Positions 8,651 through 17,430 are shown, counted from the stretch's first letter. The stretch is DNA of 32,276 nt from Vreelandella salicampi (GCF_013415105.1 NZ_JACCDF010000022.1:1-32276), one strand, 5' to 3'. Numbers and translations: made by a program. Notes: a model not told the origin generated them from the letters alone.

Positions 8651-10699
8651 ATGTCCCACAACCCCCTGCTTGAAGCGCACGCGTTACCGCCGTTTGACGA
8701 GATTCGCGCCGACCATGTGGTGCCTGCCATCGAGACACTTCTCGATGAGAGCCGTGAGGAGATCGATGCCCTCGCTTCAAAGGCGCAAGCTACCACGCCC
8801 ACGTGGGAGAACTTCGCCGCCCCGCTGGAAGCGATCAACGACCGTCTCTCCAACGTCTGGTCGCCGGTTTCGCACCTAAACGGCACCATGAATACGCCGG
8901 AAATGCGTGAGGCATACGAAGCCTGTATCGGTAAGCTGTCAGAATTCAGCACCTGGGTGAGTCAGCACGAAGGGCTCTTTACCGCATGGCAAGCGCTAAA
9001 AGACGGCCCTGCTTGGCTGTCGCTCGACGCCGCCCAGCGCCGCGCGGTGGATAACACCCTGCGCGATTTTCGCTTGGCCGGCGTCGACCTGCCCGCCGAG
9101 AGGAAAGCCCGCTACGGTGAGATTCAATCGCGCTTATCGAGCCTATCCAACCAGTTCTCCAATAACGTGCTTGACGCCACTCAGGCGTGGCACAAAGACA
9201 TTCAGGACGCAGACCAACTCGCCGGCGTGCCTGAAAGCGCGCTCGACACCCTGAAAGCCGCCGCTGACGCCAAAGGCCTCGACGGCTACCGCATCACGCT
9301 CGACTTTCCGAGTTTCTTCCCGGTGGTGAGCTACGCTGACAACCGCGACTTGCGCCGCGAGGTGTACACAGCGTTTGTCACCCGCGCCTCTGATCAAGGT
9401 CCGAACGCAGGCGAATTCGATAACGCCCAGATCATGGAAGAGATCCTGGCGCTGCGCCAAGAGCTCGCGGCACTCCTTGACTTTGATACCTACGCCGACT
9501 ATTCACTGACGACCAAAATGGCCGACTCCCCGGCACAAGTGCTCGACTTTCTCAACGACCTCGCCCGCCGCGCCGTACCGCAGGCGAAAGAGGAGTTTGC
9601 CGAGCTTACCGCCTTTGCCCGTGACGAACTGGGACTTGAAACGCTTGAGCCCTGGGATGTCGCCTACACCAGCGAGAAGCTACGCGAAGCGCGCCATGCG
9701 ATCTCCCAAGAGCAGCTACGCCCCTACTTCCCATCACCCCAGGTCGTCGATGGGCTATTTCAGGTCGTTGAACGCCTTTACGGCGTGTGCTTTGAGGAAG
9801 ACAACGGCGTGCCGCGCTACCACGACGACGTGCGCTACTTCCGCATCACAGAAAACGGCGCGCCGATTGCCGGGTTTTACCTTGACCTATACGCCCGCGA
9901 GGGCAAGCGCGGCGGCGCGTGGATGGCGGACTGCCGCGTGCGCCGCCAGACACAAAACGGCCTACAGCTTCCCGTGGCCTTTCTGACCTGCAATTTCACC
10001 CCGCCGGTCAATGACAAGCCGGCGCTTTTGACCCACGACGAAGTCACTACGCTGTTCCACGAGTTCGGCCACGGCCTGCACCACATGCTGACCCAGCAGA
10101 ATATCGCTGACATTTCCGGCATCAACGGCGTAGCCTGGGATGCCGTGGAACTCCCCAGCCAGTTCATGGAGAACTACTGCTGGGAACGCGAAGGGCTCGA
10201 CCTGCTGGCGAAGCATGTCGACACCGGCGAGCCGCTGCCTACCGAGCTACTTGAGCGCCTGCAAGCGGCGAAAAACTTCCAATCCGCCATGGACATGGCG
10301 CGCCAGATTGAATTTTCGCTGTTCGACCTGCGCCTTCACCACGAGCTTAGCGCGCCGAGCGCGACCGAGATTCAGGCCCTGCTTGATGACGTACGCGAAC
10401 ACGTTTCCGTCGTGCCAAAAGCGGCATTCAACCGCTTCCAAAACAGCTTTGGGCACATTTTTGCAGGGGGCTATGCGGCGGGCTACTACAGCTACAAATG
10501 GGCCGAAGTGCTTTCTGCCGATGCGTGGAGCGCCTTCGAGGAAGCCGGGATTTTCGACCCAGAAACCGGCCAGCGCTTTCGTACCCAGATTCTTGAGCAA
10601 GGCGGCGCCCGCGATGCGGCTGAGCTTTTCCACGACTTCCGCGGTCGCGAGCCCAGCGTCGAGCCACTTTTACGCCATAGCGGCATACGCGCCGCCTAG
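8651..10699 (+). CDS. prlC: Oligopeptidase A, M3-family zinc metallopeptidase
   Basis: A cytoplasmic endopeptidase that degrades short peptides, including cleaved signal peptides and products of ATP-dependent proteases. The 682-residue length is close to E. coli PrlC (680). The zinc motif HEFGH sits at residues 470-474, followed by the downstream Glu ligand region near ELPSQFMENYCWE. The C-terminal block AGYYSYKWAEVLSADAW is typical of M3A peptidases. The start is supported by GAGG just upstream. yheV follows after 65 bp on the same strand and may be co-transcribed. Upstream sequence resembles a heat-shock promoter. Confidence 0.95.
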   Translation: MSHNPLLEAHALPPFDEIRADHVVPAIETLLDESREEIDALASKAQATTPTWENFAAPLEAINDRLSNVWSPVSHLNGTMNTPEMREAYEACIGKLSEFSTWVSQHEGLFTAWQALKDGPAWLSLDAAQRRAVDNTLRDFRLAGVDLPAERKARYGEIQSRLSSLSNQFSNNVLDATQAWHKDIQDADQLAGVPESALDTLKAAADAKGLDGYRITLDFPSFFPVVSYADNRDLRREVYTAFVTRASDQGPNAGEFDNAQIMEEILALRQELAALLDFDTYADYSLTTKMADSPAQVLDFLNDLARRAVPQAKEEFAELTAFARDELGLETLEPWDVAYTSEKLREARHAISQEQLRPYFPSPQVVDGLFQVVERLYGVCFEEDNGVPRYHDDVRYFRITENGAPIAGFYLDLYAREGKRGGAWMADCRVRRQTQNGLQLPVAFLTCNFTPPVNDKPALLTHDEVTTLFHEFGHGLHHMLTQQNIADISGINGVAWDAVELPSQFMENYCWEREGLDLLAKHVDTGEPLPTELLERLQAAKNFQSAMDMARQIEFSLFDLRLHHELSAPSATEIQALLDDVREHVSVVPKAAFNRFQNSFGHIFAGGYAAGYYSYKWAEVLSADAWSAFEEAGIFDPETGQRFRTQILEQGGARDAAELFHDFRGREPSVEPLLRHSGIRAA

Positions 10700-10764
10700 T
10701 TTGATGGTTTTACCTCTCACCTAACCCACCGCGCGACACTTAGCTGCCGCGCGAGGAGCCTAGT

Positions 10765-11016
10765 ATGTCAACTGTGAAACGTTTTATTGCCGGCGTCACC
10801 TGCCCAAGGTGCGCCGCGATGGACCGCATTCGTGCCTGGGAGCAAAACGGCATCCGCTACCGTGAATGCGTTAGCTGCGACTTCTTTGAGCAGCTGCCCA
10901 TCGAAGACGAATCGGCACCCGAATTAGAAACCCGCGTTAACCAAGTGCGCGACGAGCAAAAGCAGCAGGACGTGCAGCCGGTGCGCATTCTTGATCCAGG
11001 CCACTCTGACAAATAA
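10765..11016 (+). CDS. yheV: YheV-family small zinc-ribbon protein
   Basis: An 83-residue protein with four cysteines in two CxxC pairs, CPRC (13-16) and CVSC (35-38), forming a probable zinc ribbon, followed by a charged, disordered tail rich in Gln and acidic residues. This matches the YheV/DUF2387 family of gammaproteobacteria. Its role is unknown. GAGGAG lies upstream of the ATG. It follows prlC closely on the same strand. Confidence 0.85.
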   Translation: MSTVKRFIAGVTCPRCAAMDRIRAWEQNGIRYRECVSCDFFEQLPIEDESAPELETRVNQVRDEQKQQDVQPVRILDPGHSDK

Positions 11017-11077
11017 GCTACAATAAAATGACGTTTTCATGATTTTTTCCTGACACCCAAACGCCAAGGAGAAGGCA

Positions 11078-12889
11078 GTGGCCCTTAGCACCTATTTCTC
11101 ACCATGGCGCCAGCGACTACACAATCACCCTACACTCAGTGGCCGACTCGTGATTACAGGGTTACTCGCGGCCACGGCGCTTTTGATGTCGTACCTAGAC
11201 CTTGCCACGCTTGCGGCTGGCCTGGGATTATTTTTGTGGGGCATGGGATATCTTGAACGCGGCATCAAGCAGCTTTCCGGCGGCAAACTAGAGCGCTGGC
11301 TGCACCGCGCAACCGGCACGCAGCCCCGGGCGCTTGCCTTTGGCGCGCTGGCGACGGCCACCGTGCAATCCAGCTCGTTAATCACGCTGCTATCGATGTC
11401 GTTTGTCAGCGCTGGGTTGGTGACGCTGCCTAGCGCGATTGCGTTGCTGTTTGGGGCCAATTTGGGCACCACCACCGGCGCCTGGCTGATGGCCACCTTC
11501 GGGCTAGGGTTTGATCTTGCACGCTACGCCATGCCGTTTCTCGCCGCCGGGCTGATCGGTTCGCGCCTGCTCGCCAAGCGCTACCGCGGCTACGCGTATC
11601 TGTTGATGGGCGTTGGGCTTTTGTTTCTTGGCATTGATTTTATGAAACTTGGCTTTAGCGCCTGGCAGAACGGCCTTTCGCTTGAGGGCTTTGCCGGGGA
11701 GCAATTTTGGCACTGGCCGCTTTACGTGCTATTTGGCGTCATCGCCACGGTGGTTATGCAGTCAAGCCACGCAACGCTTTTGATTACCCTAGCGGCCCTT
11801 GCCAGCGGGCAGCTGCCTTACTTACCGGCGCTTGCCGTGGCGATTGGGGCCAACGTCGGCACGACCGTCACCGCGCTACTGGGCGCGCTAGGCGCCAGCA
11901 TCGCCGCACGCCGCCTGGCCGGGGCGCATGTGGTTTTCAACCTGTTTACCGGCGCAGTGGCGCTACTTTTGCTGCTGCCATTGGCGTGGCTGGTCGACCA
12001 GATTAGCTCCGTGATAGGCATTGGCGCCGAGGCTTGGCCACTTAAACTGGCGCTTTTTCATACGCTATTCAACGTGCTTGGCATTGTATTAATGCTACCG
12101 GCGATCCCAGCACTGGCGCGCGCGCTCGAGCGTATTTTTCCCGCCTCGACCAAGCAGCCTTATGCCCAGGCACGCTACCTTGAGGCCTCAGCGCTGCAAC
12201 TACCTGATACGGCGATCAACGCGCTAGAGCAAGAGTGTCGGCGTTTAGAACGGCATGCGTACCACGTGCTTTGTAGCGCTATTTTAATGCGCAGCGCCGA
12301 TGTGTTGGGCCACCCGCCCAAGCGGCAGAAAGCCACCGCATTGATCGACCCTAGCGCCTGGCCGGCAGTCAACGAGCGCTACCACGAGCGCATCAAGCCG
12401 CTTTTGAGCGAGATTTTAGCCTTCTACGCGCGGATTGATACGCCGTTGACCAAAGCGCAGCAAACGCACATACAACTACGTCTGCAGCGTATCTTCCGCC
12501 TAGTCGAAGCTGTGCGCTTTGGCGAAGTGCTACAGCGCAGTCTGCTGCGTCATGCCGCACGGACAAGCCCACTGCGTGATGCCCACGATGCGCTGCGCCT
12601 GGCGGTTGCCCAAGGCCTCAATCAACTCAGTCAGGGGCAGAACGAGGGTAATACGGATATCAGCATGACAGCAGTGGTCGAGCCGTTGGATACGATTAGC
12701 CAGCAGTGGCAGCGGGAGATCGCCACCCGACTGCGCTCCGAGCGCCTAGACCCGGCACTTGCCTCAACGCTAATGAACGACCTACATCAGGCGCAGCGGC
12801 TTATTTATGCACTGACGCCGAGTGATCGTGAAGTGGTGACTTTTTCGTCATCGCTGCCATCCCCTCAGTGCTTAGGAATTAATAACTAA
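11078..12889 (+). CDS. Na/Pi cotransporter family protein with C-terminal PhoU-like helical domain
   Basis: A 603-residue membrane protein of the Na+/phosphate cotransporter (NptA/YjbB-like, SLC34-related) family. Two inverted repeats each carry the QSS motif: ATVQSSSLITLLSMSF followed by FGANLGTTTGAW, and VVMQSSHATLLITLA followed by IGANVGTTVTALLG. About 8-10 membrane segments occupy the first 350 residues. The soluble remainder (about 370-590) is alpha-helical and rich in charged residues, like the PhoU-type tails of this family. In E. coli, YjbB is linked to phosphate export, so direction is uncertain. The start is GTG at 11078, with AAGGAGAAGG just upstream. It is probably independent of yheV, or weakly linked. 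Confidence 0.87.
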   Translation: MALSTYFSPWRQRLHNHPTLSGRLVITGLLAATALLMSYLDLATLAAGLGLFLWGMGYLERGIKQLSGGKLERWLHRATGTQPRALAFGALATATVQSSSLITLLSMSFVSAGLVTLPSAIALLFGANLGTTTGAWLMATFGLGFDLARYAMPFLAAGLIGSRLLAKRYRGYAYLLMGVGLLFLGIDFMKLGFSAWQNGLSLEGFAGEQFWHWPLYVLFGVIATVVMQSSHATLLITLAALASGQLPYLPALAVAIGANVGTTVTALLGALGASIAARRLAGAHVVFNLFTGAVALLLLLPLAWLVDQISSVIGIGAEAWPLKLALFHTLFNVLGIVLMLPAIPALARALERIFPASTKQPYAQARYLEASALQLPDTAINALEQECRRLERHAYHVLCSAILMRSADVLGHPPKRQKATALIDPSAWPAVNERYHERIKPLLSEILAFYARIDTPLTKAQQTHIQLRLQRIFRLVEAVRFGEVLQRSLLRHAARTSPLRDAHDALRLAVAQGLNQLSQGQNEGNTDISMTAVVEPLDTISQQWQREIATRLRSERLDPALASTLMNDLHQAQRLIYALTPSDREVVTFSSSLPSPQCLGINN

Positions 12890-12937
12890 CACTTGATACT
12901 TAACGCTTACTCCGTTAATCACAATCAACCATTAGAC

Positions 12938-12957
12938 TTGTGCGAAAAACCGCACAA
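12938..12957. promoter_or_regulatory. Upstream activator site 1, DctD-type candidate
   Basis: A perfect inverted repeat: TTGTGCG (12938-12944), six-base spacer, CGCACAA (12951-12957). Its centre is about 145 bp upstream of the predicted sigma-54 start point, a normal enhancer distance. The TGTGCG/CGCACA arms resemble DctD upstream activating sequences as I remember them; this was not checked against data. Confidence 0.6.
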
Positions 12958-12971
12958 AAGCGCGACATTTA

Positions 12972-12989
12972 TGTGCGAACACCCGGACA
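12972..12989. promoter_or_regulatory. Upstream activator site 2, DctD-type candidate
   Basis: TGTGCG (12972-12977), six-base spacer, CGGACA (12984-12989): the same arms and spacing as site 1 with one mismatch. The centres of the two sites are 33 bp apart, about three DNA turns, so bound dimers would lie on the same face. Tandem sites of this kind are typical for NtrC-family activators. Confidence 0.55.
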
Positions 12990-13066
12990 CTTTGCGAAAA
13001 CTCCAAATAGACCAAAGTTTAACATAAAAATTATAGGCAACTGATTTTAAACGTTAAAAACAAACA

Positions 13067-13082
13067 TGGCACGGTGATCGCT
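13067..13082 (+). promoter_or_regulatory. Sigma-54 (-24/-12) promoter for the TAXI-TRAP genes
   Basis: TGGCACG-GTGA-TCGCT. The -24 half matches the consensus TGGCACG exactly. The invariant GG (13068-13069) and GC (13080-13081) are separated by exactly 10 bases. The -12 half deviates at one or two positions from TTGCA/T. The predicted start is near 13093, about 70 bases before the ATG. The AT-rich stretch 13005-13060 between the activator sites and the promoter could bend or bind IHF. Confidence 0.72.
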
Positions 13083-13163
13083 ACAGCTACTACGCTTAGT
13101 GAGATCGCCAAGCGATTCTCTACGCGAACAAACATTCAACAATAGCATTAAGGGAAAAACGCC

Positions 13164-14144
13164 ATGCGCAATATGATGCCTAAATCAGCGCTACTGCTCG
13201 CCAGTGGCGCGCTGCTTGCCGCCGGTAGCGTTCAAGCGGACCGCTCTGAGTGGCCGGATAACTTCACTGTCGGCACGGCCAGCCAAGGCGGCACTTACTT
13301 TGTTTACGGTTCAGGCTGGGCTAACTTTATCGCCGACGAGCTAGACGTTTCAGGCGGCGGCGAAGTGACCGGCGGCCCGACGCAAAACCTGGCATTGGTT
13401 CACGAAGGCAACGCCGCCTTTGGCCTCGCCACCATGGGTCCTGCGGCTGACGCGGTGAATGGCAAAAGCCCTCTCGCACCCGGCTTAAAAATGGACAACG
13501 TATGCGCCATGTTCCCGATGTATGAGACACCGTTCTCGATTACGGCACTGGAAGGCTCGGGCATTGAGTCGATTTCGGATATCCCCGACGGTGCTCGCAT
13601 TGGCTTTGGCCCCTCGGCTTCAACGTCTGACACCTACTTCCCGGCCATGCTAGAAACCTTGGGCGTTGAGTTTGATCGCCGTAACGGCGGCTGGTCGGAT
13701 CTCGGCGGGCAGCTGCAAGACGGCCTGATCGACGTCATCGCTTTCGCTGCTGGCATCCCGATTCCCGCGGTTAGCCAACTCGAAGTGCAAACCGACGTGA
13801 ACATCATTGAATTCACCGAGGAAGAGGTCGACACCATCATGGAGAACTTCCCCGTAGCGGAATTCTCCATCCCTGCTAGCACGTACCAAACCCTGGAAGA
13901 AGACGCCCGCGCCGTTTCCATGTGGAACTTTGCTATCGCTGGCTGTGACCTGCCGGAAGACTTTGTTTACGAAGCCACCAAGGCCACTATGGAAAACAAT
14001 GACCGCATGATGTCGGTTCACCGCAGCGCGGCCACCACCATTCCAGAAAACATCAAGCACAACACCGTGCTGCCTTTCCATCCGGGTGCCGCACGCTGGT
14101 ACGAAGAGAACGGCTACGAAATTGATGAAGCGTTAATTAAGTAA
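13164..14144 (+). CDS. TRAP transporter substrate-binding protein, TAXI family
   Basis: A 326-residue periplasmic binding protein with a signal peptide (about 1-25, cleavage after SVQA before DRSEW). The mature start has the TAXI hallmark FTVGTASQGGTYFVYGSGWA, and the body shows the GGPTQNLALVHEGNAAFGLA and IGFGPSASTSDTYF blocks of the family. TAXI proteins deliver organic acids such as dicarboxylates or glutamate-like compounds to a TRAP permease; the substrate here is unknown. It is rich in acidic residues, as expected for secreted proteins of halophiles. AAGGGA precedes the ATG. A sigma-54 promoter with two upstream activator sites drives it, and the permease gene follows after a hairpin. 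Confidence 0.9.
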   Translation: MRNMMPKSALLLASGALLAAGSVQADRSEWPDNFTVGTASQGGTYFVYGSGWANFIADELDVSGGGEVTGGPTQNLALVHEGNAAFGLATMGPAADAVNGKSPLAPGLKMDNVCAMFPMYETPFSITALEGSGIESISDIPDGARIGFGPSASTSDTYFPAMLETLGVEFDRRNGGWSDLGGQLQDGLIDVIAFAAGIPIPAVSQLEVQTDVNIIEFTEEEVDTIMENFPVAEFSIPASTYQTLEEDARAVSMWNFAIAGCDLPEDFVYEATKATMENNDRMMSVHRSAATTIPENIKHNTVLPFHPGAARWYEENGYEIDEALIK

Positions 14145-14163
14145 AGCTTTTTCATTATCGTGC

Positions 14164-14199
14164 GCCCCGCTCAACCCTGGTTGGGCGGGGCAATTTTTG
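14164..14199 (+). terminator. Hairpin with T-run between binding protein and permease
   Basis: A GC-rich stem of about 11-13 bp (14164-14191) whose outer arms are GCCCCGC and GCGGGGC, with one G-T wobble, followed by AATTTTTG. It looks like a rho-independent terminator inside the transcription unit. It would let most transcripts stop after the binding-protein gene, giving an excess of binding protein over permease, and would also protect the 3' end of the short mRNA. Confidence 0.8.
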
Positions 14200-14235
14200 C
14201 TATTGCCCCTTTGTTTGCTGTGAGGGTGAACTCTA

Positions 14236-16437
14236 ATGAGTCACAAAACCGACCAAGAATCCGACGGCCTCAAAGATGATGCCCAAGCGACTTCACCCGC
14301 CTCGGAGATACTCGCCGAAGGTGTCGATGAAGAGATTGTTGAATCCAACCGCCGCCTTTTTACCGGCTGGCAGTTTATCTTATTTGCAGTATTAGCTATT
14401 GCTTACTCAAGTTTTCACCTGATTTCACTCAACGTGTATCCCATGGAAACTTGGTCGTTCCGTATCGTGCATATTGCCGGTGCGCTTATTCTCGGTTATG
14501 GACTATTTGCAGGGGCTCGTTTCGCCGAAGATGATCGTCACGCGTCGGGTGCTTGGCTGAAGTGGGTGAGTTACGCGCTGCTGATTCCCGCTGCCTATAC
14601 ACTGGCGCAAGTGTTCTTAATGCACCAAACGCTTAGTGGCGAGGCCATGCGCATCGACCCCAGCATCGAAAACTGGCACTACGGTTATCCGCTCATGGCG
14701 ACGACGGCCGTTGCGGTTGTGCTGTCATGGTTTTATCGCCAAGCGCGCCATCACTTTAACCCGGCCGACTTGGTCCTAATGGTCTGTGCGCTCGCCAGTG
14801 CCGGCTATTTGCTGGTGGCGTTTAACACCAATATTCGCATGTCGACCGGAACATCCTTCGCCCCACCCGGTATTTCCTGGGCGGCGGTTGCTGGCTCCAT
14901 GTTGATACTGGAACTGACCCGCCGCGTGGCCGGGTTAGCATTAGTGGTTATTTCGGCGGTCTTTCTCAGCTACGTTTTTGCCGGCCCCTATTTACCCGGC
15001 TTTTTGGGCTACCCAGGTCTGTCGGTGCAACGCTTCTTTAGCCAAGTGTACACCGATACCGGCATACTCGGCCCCACCACCGCCGTTTCTTCGACCTATA
15101 TTATCTTGTTCATTATTTTTGCCGCTTTTCTACAAGCATCTAAAGTGGGCGACTATTTCGTCAACTTTGCCTTTGCCGCCGCTGGCCGTGCCCGGGGTGG
15201 CCCGGCAAAAGTATCTATCTTCGCATCGGGTTTGATGGGCATGATCAACGGCACGTCCGCCGGTAACGTGGTATCCACCGGTTCGCTGACGATCCCACTG
15301 ATGAAAAAGGTTGGCTACCCTGCGCGCAGTGCCGGGGCCATTGAAGCGGCCGCCTCGACCGGTGGGCAAATCATGCCACCAATTATGGGCGCAGGTGCCT
15401 TCATCATGGCGGAAGTAACGGGTATTCCATATACCGAGATTGCTATTGCCGCCATCATTCCGGCGATTCTTTACTTTGCGTCCATCTACTTCATGGTTGA
15501 TTTTGAAGCCGCGCGCAAAGGCATGCGTGGTATGCGCGACGACGAGATTCCGCTGTTCTCCAAATTAGTGAAACAGGTCTACCTGTTCGCACCGATTATC
15601 ATCCTGATCGTCGCGTTGTTTATGGGCTACTCGGTCATCCGCGCAGGGACACTGGCCACCGCGTCAGCCGCGGTTGTCAGCTGGATTTCGCCGAACAAAA
15701 TGGGCCTTCGTGCCATTTTAAGAGCCCTGCAGCTAGCGGGCACCATGTCGATTCAAATTATCGCGGTGTGTGCTTGTGCCGGTTTGATCGTCGGGGTTAT
15801 TTCGTTGACCGGTGTGGGCGCGCGCTTCTCGTCGTTGCTGTTAGGTTTAGCGGGCGTTAGCCAACTACTTGCCCTGTTCTTTGCCATGTTAATCAGCATT
15901 ATGCTGGGCATGGGCATGCCGACCACGGCCGCTTATGCCGTGGCCGCTTCGGTCGTGGCACCGGGTTTGATCAACATCGGTATTGAGCCGCTGGTTGCCC
16001 ACTTCTTCGTGTTCTACTTTGCGGTGGTCTCAGCGATTACTCCACCCGTTGCCTTGGCCTCCTATGCCGCCGCCGGTATTTCTGGCGACAATCCCATGGG
16101 CACCTCGGTGGCGTCGTTTAAGATTGGCCTGGCCGCGTTCATCGTGCCGTTCATGTTCTTCTATAGCCCGGCCATGCTGATGGAAGGCTCCGCCATGCAA
16201 ATACTCCGAGTAGGCGTTACCGCGACACTCGGTATCGTATTGCTCTCGGGTATGGTGCAGAAGTGGTTCTTCGGCCCAGTGAATACGCTGCAACGCGTGG
16301 TAATGCTGGTAGGTGCGCTGTTTATGATTTACGGCGGCATTTATTCTGATATAGCTGGCCTGGTGATTGGGGCCATTCTGTTTATCATGCAGCGCAGGCT
16401 ATATGGCAACGGCAAGGCGGCAACAACGTCTAGTTGA
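14236..16437 (+). CDS. TRAP transporter fused permease (DctQ-DctM type), TAXI-associated
   Basis: A 733-residue inner-membrane protein combining the small 4-helix and large 12-helix TRAP subunits in one chain, the usual form for TAXI systems. The large-subunit domain shows SGLMGMINGTSAGNVVSTG, GQIMPPIMGAGAFIMAE and MLGMGMPTTAAYAVAASVVA, then ITPPVALASYAAAGISG, all conserved in the DctM-like family. The first 45 residues are hydrophilic and acidic. It uses an ion gradient, probably sodium, to import the organic acid delivered by the binding protein. GAGGGTG precedes the ATG. A bidirectional terminator follows. Confidence 0.92.
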   Translation: MSHKTDQESDGLKDDAQATSPASEILAEGVDEEIVESNRRLFTGWQFILFAVLAIAYSSFHLISLNVYPMETWSFRIVHIAGALILGYGLFAGARFAEDDRHASGAWLKWVSYALLIPAAYTLAQVFLMHQTLSGEAMRIDPSIENWHYGYPLMATTAVAVVLSWFYRQARHHFNPADLVLMVCALASAGYLLVAFNTNIRMSTGTSFAPPGISWAAVAGSMLILELTRRVAGLALVVISAVFLSYVFAGPYLPGFLGYPGLSVQRFFSQVYTDTGILGPTTAVSSTYIILFIIFAAFLQASKVGDYFVNFAFAAAGRARGGPAKVSIFASGLMGMINGTSAGNVVSTGSLTIPLMKKVGYPARSAGAIEAAASTGGQIMPPIMGAGAFIMAEVTGIPYTEIAIAAIIPAILYFASIYFMVDFEAARKGMRGMRDDEIPLFSKLVKQVYLFAPIIILIVALFMGYSVIRAGTLATASAAVVSWISPNKMGLRAILRALQLAGTMSIQIIAVCACAGLIVGVISLTGVGARFSSLLLGLAGVSQLLALFFAMLISIMLGMGMPTTAAYAVAASVVAPGLINIGIEPLVAHFFVFYFAVVSAITPPVALASYAAAGISGDNPMGTSVASFKIGLAAFIVPFMFFYSPAMLMEGSAMQILRVGVTATLGIVLLSGMVQKWFFGPVNTLQRVVMLVGALFMIYGGIYSDIAGLVIGAILFIMQRRLYGNGKAATTSS

Positions 16438-16480
16438 TGCTTAGCCGTTAACGCTTTTTTTGCCTATAACACGGCACGAA

Positions 16481-16512
16481 AAACCCCGCGCTCATTCGCT
16501 GAGGCGGGGTTT
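16481..16512. terminator. Bidirectional terminator between TRAP permease and metF
   Basis: Arms AAACCCCGC (16481-16489) and GCGGGGTTT (16504-16512), with an inner CTCA/TGAG pairing around loop TTCGC. T-rich sequence follows on both strands (TTTCTTT on plus, TTTTTCG on minus). It serves the two convergent genes. Confidence 0.9.
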
Positions 16513-16549
16513 CTTTATGTGTGATGTTATGCCGTGGCGGCAAAGAGAG

Positions 16550-17389
16550 CTAGCCGAGATTATCGACGATTTTAAGTACCGGCGCGGCCTGATTAAGTGT
16601 GTAAAAATGTAGCCCCGGTGCGCCGCCTTCCAATAGCCGCTGGCACAGGCGGCTGACCACTTCAGTACCAAATGCAGCGATGGCGTCGCTATCGTCGCCG
16701 TAGCTTTCTAGTTGCTTACGGATCCAGCGTGGAATCTCAGCGCCACAGGCATCGGAAAAGCGCGCCAGCTTAGTATAGTTAGTGATCGGCATGATACCCG
16801 GGATAATGGGCTGCTCGACGCCAAGGGCACGGGCTTTATCGGCGAAATGGAAGTAGGCATCGGCGGTGAAAAAGTACTGCGTAATCGCCATGTTAGCGCC
16901 CGCTTTCATTTTACGCGCGAAGTTTTCCACATCCTTATCGAGATGGGGTGCCTGTGGATGAGATTCTGGGTAGGCGGCCACGGCAATCTCGAAGTAATCG
17001 CCGGTTTCGTCGCGGATAAACTCCACCAGCTCGTTGGCGTAACGCAGCTCACCGATGCTCGCCATACCCGACGGCATATCGCCGCGCAGCGCCACCAAGC
17101 TATCGATACCTTCTTCGCGGTACTGAGCCAGCAGGTCGCGCAGCTGCGCTTTTTCGCTGCCAATGCACGAGAGGTGCGGCGCAGTCGTAATGCCGCTTTT
17201 GCCTACCTCGCGCACCACTTCACGCGTACGCGCTTGGGTAGAACCACCGGCGCCATAGGTCACTGAGAAAAAGCGCGGGTTACGCGCCGCCAGCTGATCC
17301 CGCGTGTGCATCAGTTTTTCCCGGCCTGCGTCGGTGTTGGGTGGAAAAAACTCAAAGCTAATGCCGAGGGGATGTTCTTGGCGGCTCAT
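16550..17389 (-). CDS. metF: 5,10-methylenetetrahydrofolate reductase
   Basis: Reduces methylene-THF to methyl-THF, the methyl donor for methionine synthesis, with FAD as cofactor in the cytoplasm. The 279-residue length fits bacterial MetF. The N-terminal ISFEFFPPNTDAGREKL carries the catalytic Glu of the family, FFSVTYGAGGST forms the next strand, VALRGDMPSG holds the conserved Asp near the flavin, and MAITQYFFT holds the substrate-contacting Gln. GAGGA lies upstream of the ATG. It is divergent from the AEC permease gene and convergent with the TRAP permease. No ahcY gene is adjacent, although metF and ahcY are neighbours in many relatives. Confidence 0.95.
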   Translation of the reverse strand: MSRQEHPLGISFEFFPPNTDAGREKLMHTRDQLAARNPRFFSVTYGAGGSTQARTREVVREVGKSGITTAPHLSCIGSEKAQLRDLLAQYREEGIDSLVALRGDMPSGMASIGELRYANELVEFIRDETGDYFEIAVAAYPESHPQAPHLDKDVENFARKMKAGANMAITQYFFTADAYFHFADKARALGVEQPIIPGIMPITNYTKLARFSDACGAEIPRWIRKQLESYGDDSDAIAAFGTEVVSRLCQRLLEGGAPGLHFYTLNQAAPVLKIVDNLG

Positions 17390-17430
17390 GAAATATCCTC
17401 ATGGGTCAGTCGGTTTAAGTACGAGATAAT

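Noticed and set aside
8452..8952. Minus-strand open frame of 166 codons upstream of the NSS symporter
   Set aside because: It overlaps the start of prlC, has no recognisable domain, and runs through the prlC promoter and first 300 bases. It is a shadow frame.
10140..10724. Plus-strand frame of 194 codons in the 3' part of prlC
   Set aside because: It is a frame-shifted reading of prlC; the prlC frame carries all motifs.
12991..13008. Third activator half-site TTTGCG downstream of the two tandem sites
   Set aside because: The left arm is similar but the right arm does not match at the six-base spacing.
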